From NCBI GenBank assembly GCA_902363535.1, contig CABJAE010000003.1, positions 1 through 64,000 on the forward strand: a stretch of 64,000 bases of DNA. The letters are read 5' to 3'. Positions 63,501-64,000 of this stretch are shown here, in pieces. The stretch is from Peptoniphilaceae bacterium. GTDB lineage: Bacteria; Bacillota; Clostridia; Tissierellales; Peptoniphilaceae. The position numbers and the translations under genes were made by a program. Positions within the stretch are counted from its first letter, which is position 1; every line of letters begins with the position of its first letter. The notes under the pieces were generated by a model that did not search any database, was not told the DNA's origin, and saw only the letters and a list, made by a program, of their open reading frames with translations.

Positions 63501-64000
63501 TATAAAGTTCAGCGTCTTGCCGTCGATGACGACTTTTTCCACATTATTTTTTAATAAGTAAGTTAATGCGCCACCGTTGGAATCATGGGCGTATCTCAAT
63601 CGAACACCGACATAAGTTCCCACGGGATCCGTGCTGGATTGGCCTGTTTCAATGGATGTGATCGTCAGACCGTCTGCCATTTTCTTTATGTTTTCGTTTT
63701 TGATCACGCCTTTATAAAAGGTATAACCTTGCGCCGTAATCTCAATGAGATTTTCCGGCAAGACGAGGACATGATTGTCGATGATGATCTTTCCTTCGTC
63801 TTCATCATATCCGAAGGTGTAATTCGCCTCGCCTGTCGACGTGCCCTCTCTGTAATAAGATTGCTTGTTGATTTTAATCGCCGTGATGCTTCGCATCCAA
63901 TCGCTTTGTGCTTCTCCGGGCTCATCGCCTGCAAATCCTATTTTCAAAGCACCTTCCGATGTGTCGAAGACAATGCCCTGAGGCACTTCCTTCGCCCCAT
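57537..64000 (-). CDS. Giant Shr-like haemoprotein receptor, SLH-anchored (N-terminus outside window)
   Basis: At least 2,153 residues; the frame is open to the right edge (GAKEVPQGIVF...), so signal peptide and start are missing. From the visible end: about five Shr-HID/DUF1533-like domains (to about residue 610; e.g. ITAIKINKQSYY, IKTIKINGKAYD), two related beta-sandwich domains with GAF..GTELKV motifs (about 620-890), another HID-like unit (about 899-1000), a NEAT-like domain (about 1009-1139), a calcium-loop DLDDDGKLSPEEL (about 1179), eight leucine-rich repeats (about 1215-1405), an unassigned domain (about 1485-1645), three FIVAR-type repeats, a Pro-rich spacer and three SLH domains. 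HID-NEAT-LRR is the arrangement of streptococcal Shr, which takes haem from haemoglobin; here SLH replaces its membrane anchor. Confidence 0.85.
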   Translation of the reverse strand, partial: GAKEVPQGIVFDTSEGALKIGFAGDEPGEAQSDWMRSITAIKINKQSYYREGTSTGEANYTFGYDEDEGKIIIDNHVLVLPENLIEITAQGYTFYKGVIKNENIKKMADGLTITSIETGQSSTDPVGTYVGVRLRYAHDSNGGALTYLLKNNVEKVVIDGKTLNFIGSDNYPNLLWQGGVFRTWDKMKDAAAIVENFGRKTAHEFKIIMKDGSEVVKTEAGYVDENKEPAPNNKLSQVNTGGMAEGLEITGVGTPEKLGNALILSSDTPQDQWHTKYFQNIRYILVDDNQGNDLRPGFTNFFIDAKKDTRDLTLFNGKLEFAMTGLKLLDNKAHKIEIGFKDDNTITYTQAGYVAPKEIKFDVKKYIEKEDKKQKPETGNENTLAKRFQIERIGFSKNWKKEYDYSTPKIFFKNLPLSSNREESNALEEAMKNASFQINGGEKITNVQGWITRGSTECFEAYSTSEYGGPALGKAIKEAGEDPHIVVTFSDGSVWDNKPGESGHETPAPETGKKDEYPIQNIIFRINGASPQLELDFGSAQKAKEVGNEIKTIKINGKAYDKSTFGFSTVTDHYVSNDVEIAKALYGKSEIKVEITYNDNTTATKTVTIKPVADPNAPKPQPEEPTLVTKVDAATGVKAEYMSDVFEEGTEFKVEKVEKATFLKTYKNAAKEIENAGNFTAYTVSFVKNGAKQGTIKNVKLFFPLGSHNKTGVNLYQAYAYEDDDDQLQTGTYKVEPKVEGDFITYSTNTFTTYAMTSDKMITKTDDAAKVTVEYPKGAFKDGTELKVVSVTGDQFVKDNEAVKSVAEKAKTVTAFDISFLLNNAKQQPKRKIMVTLPLGAHDKDSVKVYHYDKESTAAPELVKGVKIQGNNIVFEADKFSYYFVTSGVKDKPGDTRKLNERFAIEAVKLETSSYGSKSLKIYFKNYPNKDEKEAQKALAKAIKEATFTINGRESVKNVEGYCSYGSVNAFDVISRDLQEAIEKAGENPHIKVVFSDGSQWENRKAGEAPAKTDNFNLTDKLPDGVYTIRFMASREGETTDLPMVSGIIGNRARLVVEDGKMTLSLRAGRLANLILDLGMKIDGQFKSGVKTTDGLKQDQAIYTCEVKDLDQIQKLAVLVNGMMGGSADKKDQFDKYTKADLHFKAPIKKGFTGYDDPTDPEAQKKRNADNLTLKLIDAGVKDLDDDGKLSPEELQKATGHLDLSGEKIAKTPDISMLKDLGPGVTGIELSSNDITEIPAGLFDKMTGLTHINIYGNKLESLPKGIFDNNEYLSTLWMSGNKLKDLDKGLLAKNKYIKEIDLSNNGIEKLPEGFLKDASRLETFYASENKLTSLDGVLADKYRRLRIINVNDNELTALPEAFGKYKSLEELRANNNRLKALPKTMDQLNRLVSLYLENNEIESLPESLWLRMADNANKYATKYPNLIVKGNLLKNIPFDKIAAKASGQRVRFNKFDVSCNYLKSTLTDAELAIIKKAGVTIKDTHDNYYQPQRSAMNAQVSYAEGKVKVSQDLDLLQMFYWNSGDINDWKFFKSPGEYKDFVENTIYRKYGIRTGNEQLAIAQVLDKDGWDWKIQDTIEKIDGVKATVVYNGFVKNKGHNEIESEIDPVDSLNPVIETALDSGANYKLTRRLMLSKNNFETEFYYSVDFKTPETSADESLAKAKDALRAAIEAAEATLKDGKDYTDETKQAVEEKVVAANEALKGNEAAAMNAAKANLENAVKALKEKEVVPQEDAKLQEAKAALTKAIAAAEATLKDGKDYTDETKQAVEEKVVAANEALKGNDAEAMNAAKADLEEAVKALKEKEVVPQEDAKLQEAKTALTKAIKVAKAKLKDGKAYTAETKTAVEKAITQAERDVAGRDKAAIDKAKADLGKAVAGLKEAQKPTPQPTPQPQPKPNPQPKPQPKPTPQPQPKPTPNPSNENKNRPGGSSSGSASNRFGANTQSASSKPQESKPVEKPKVTETKRNFTVNVPKEAFVKGYPDGSFKPNQKVVRSEIATMLARFVSVSGDLQKALADIRPTDWYFDSFKTLINAGIITGYGDGNYRPNEGVTRAQAVTMIARLKGLQPKQGGFKDVPANAWYAGYAGALKEAGIVVGYEDGSFGGDRVITRAEIIAMINRAFNIPKKQSRKAFSDLPENHWAYEDIQKAAN
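58511..58978 (-). repeat. 234-bp tandem repeat (FIVAR-type helical units) in the receptor gene
   Basis: Two nearly identical 234-bp units (78 residues each, DGKDYTDETKQAVEEKVVAA...) lie head to tail; a more diverged third unit follows toward the C-terminus. The DNA identity (e.g. GGAACAACTTCCTTTTCTTT in both) suggests recent duplication. Confidence 0.88.

Overview
The window looks like a chromosomal segment of an anaerobic Gram-positive Firmicute. The Isd-type haem proteins, S-layer-homology (SLH) anchoring, BioY/RibU ECF transport components, the L10 leader and strong AGGAGG ribosome binding sites all fit. The roughly 50% GC and the gene set suggest a Peptoniphilaceae/Tissierellia-like organism. 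That placement is inference from gene content, not from a phylogeny.

Layout. At 1-400 lies the 5' tip of a 16S rRNA gene leaving the window on the minus strand, with three tandem near-consensus promoters. From 0.4 to 3.6 kb there is a small GNAT acetyltransferase, an LCP cell-wall ligase and an IS3-family element sitting inside a palindrome-rich intergenic repeat. From 3.6 to 16 kb is the translation/transcription core on the minus strand: rpoB-rpoC, then bioY with its own operator-promoter, then the str operon rpsL-rpsG-fusA-tuf. From 16 to 24.4 kb are housekeeping genes: queG-nth-vanW divergent from rodA, then degV, rplY, a NhaC antiporter, and ribU under an FMN riboswitch. From 24.6 to 26 kb a complete ISL3-family element with an 8-bp target duplication has landed on the purC stop codon. 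From 26 to 40 kb are purC, an L,D-transpeptidase, an IclR regulator, a cyclase-family hydrolase, a purine permease, azlCD, rplJ-rplL with an L10 leader, an HI0933-type flavoprotein, pepT-crcB and a CydDC-like ABC exporter.

From 40.2 kb to the right edge (about 24 kb, all minus strand) is a dedicated haem/haemoprotein acquisition island. In transcription order it encodes: a giant Shr-like receptor (haemoglobin-interaction-type repeats, NEAT, leucine-rich repeats, SLH; N-terminus outside the window); a subtilisin-like protease carrying a NEAT-like domain and SLH anchors; then, from a new promoter, a winged-helix regulator fused to an intracellular NEAT-like domain; a YbaN/DUF454 membrane protein; two membrane-anchored NEAT proteins; an IsdE-like haem-binding lipoprotein with its permease and ATPase; a flavodoxin translationally coupled to a four-NEAT SLH surface protein; and a NEAT protein with copper-amine-oxidase-type stalk repeats. 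The CydDC-like exporter follows behind a terminator that leaves no room for a separate promoter. The proposed logic is: protease and receptor strip haem from host haemoproteins, SLH- and membrane-anchored NEAT domains relay it across the wall, IsdEF plus the ATPase import it, the flavodoxin supplies electrons to an enzyme not seen here, and the wHTH-NEAT protein senses the internal haem pool. The wHTH-NEAT fusion is the most unusual item in the window.
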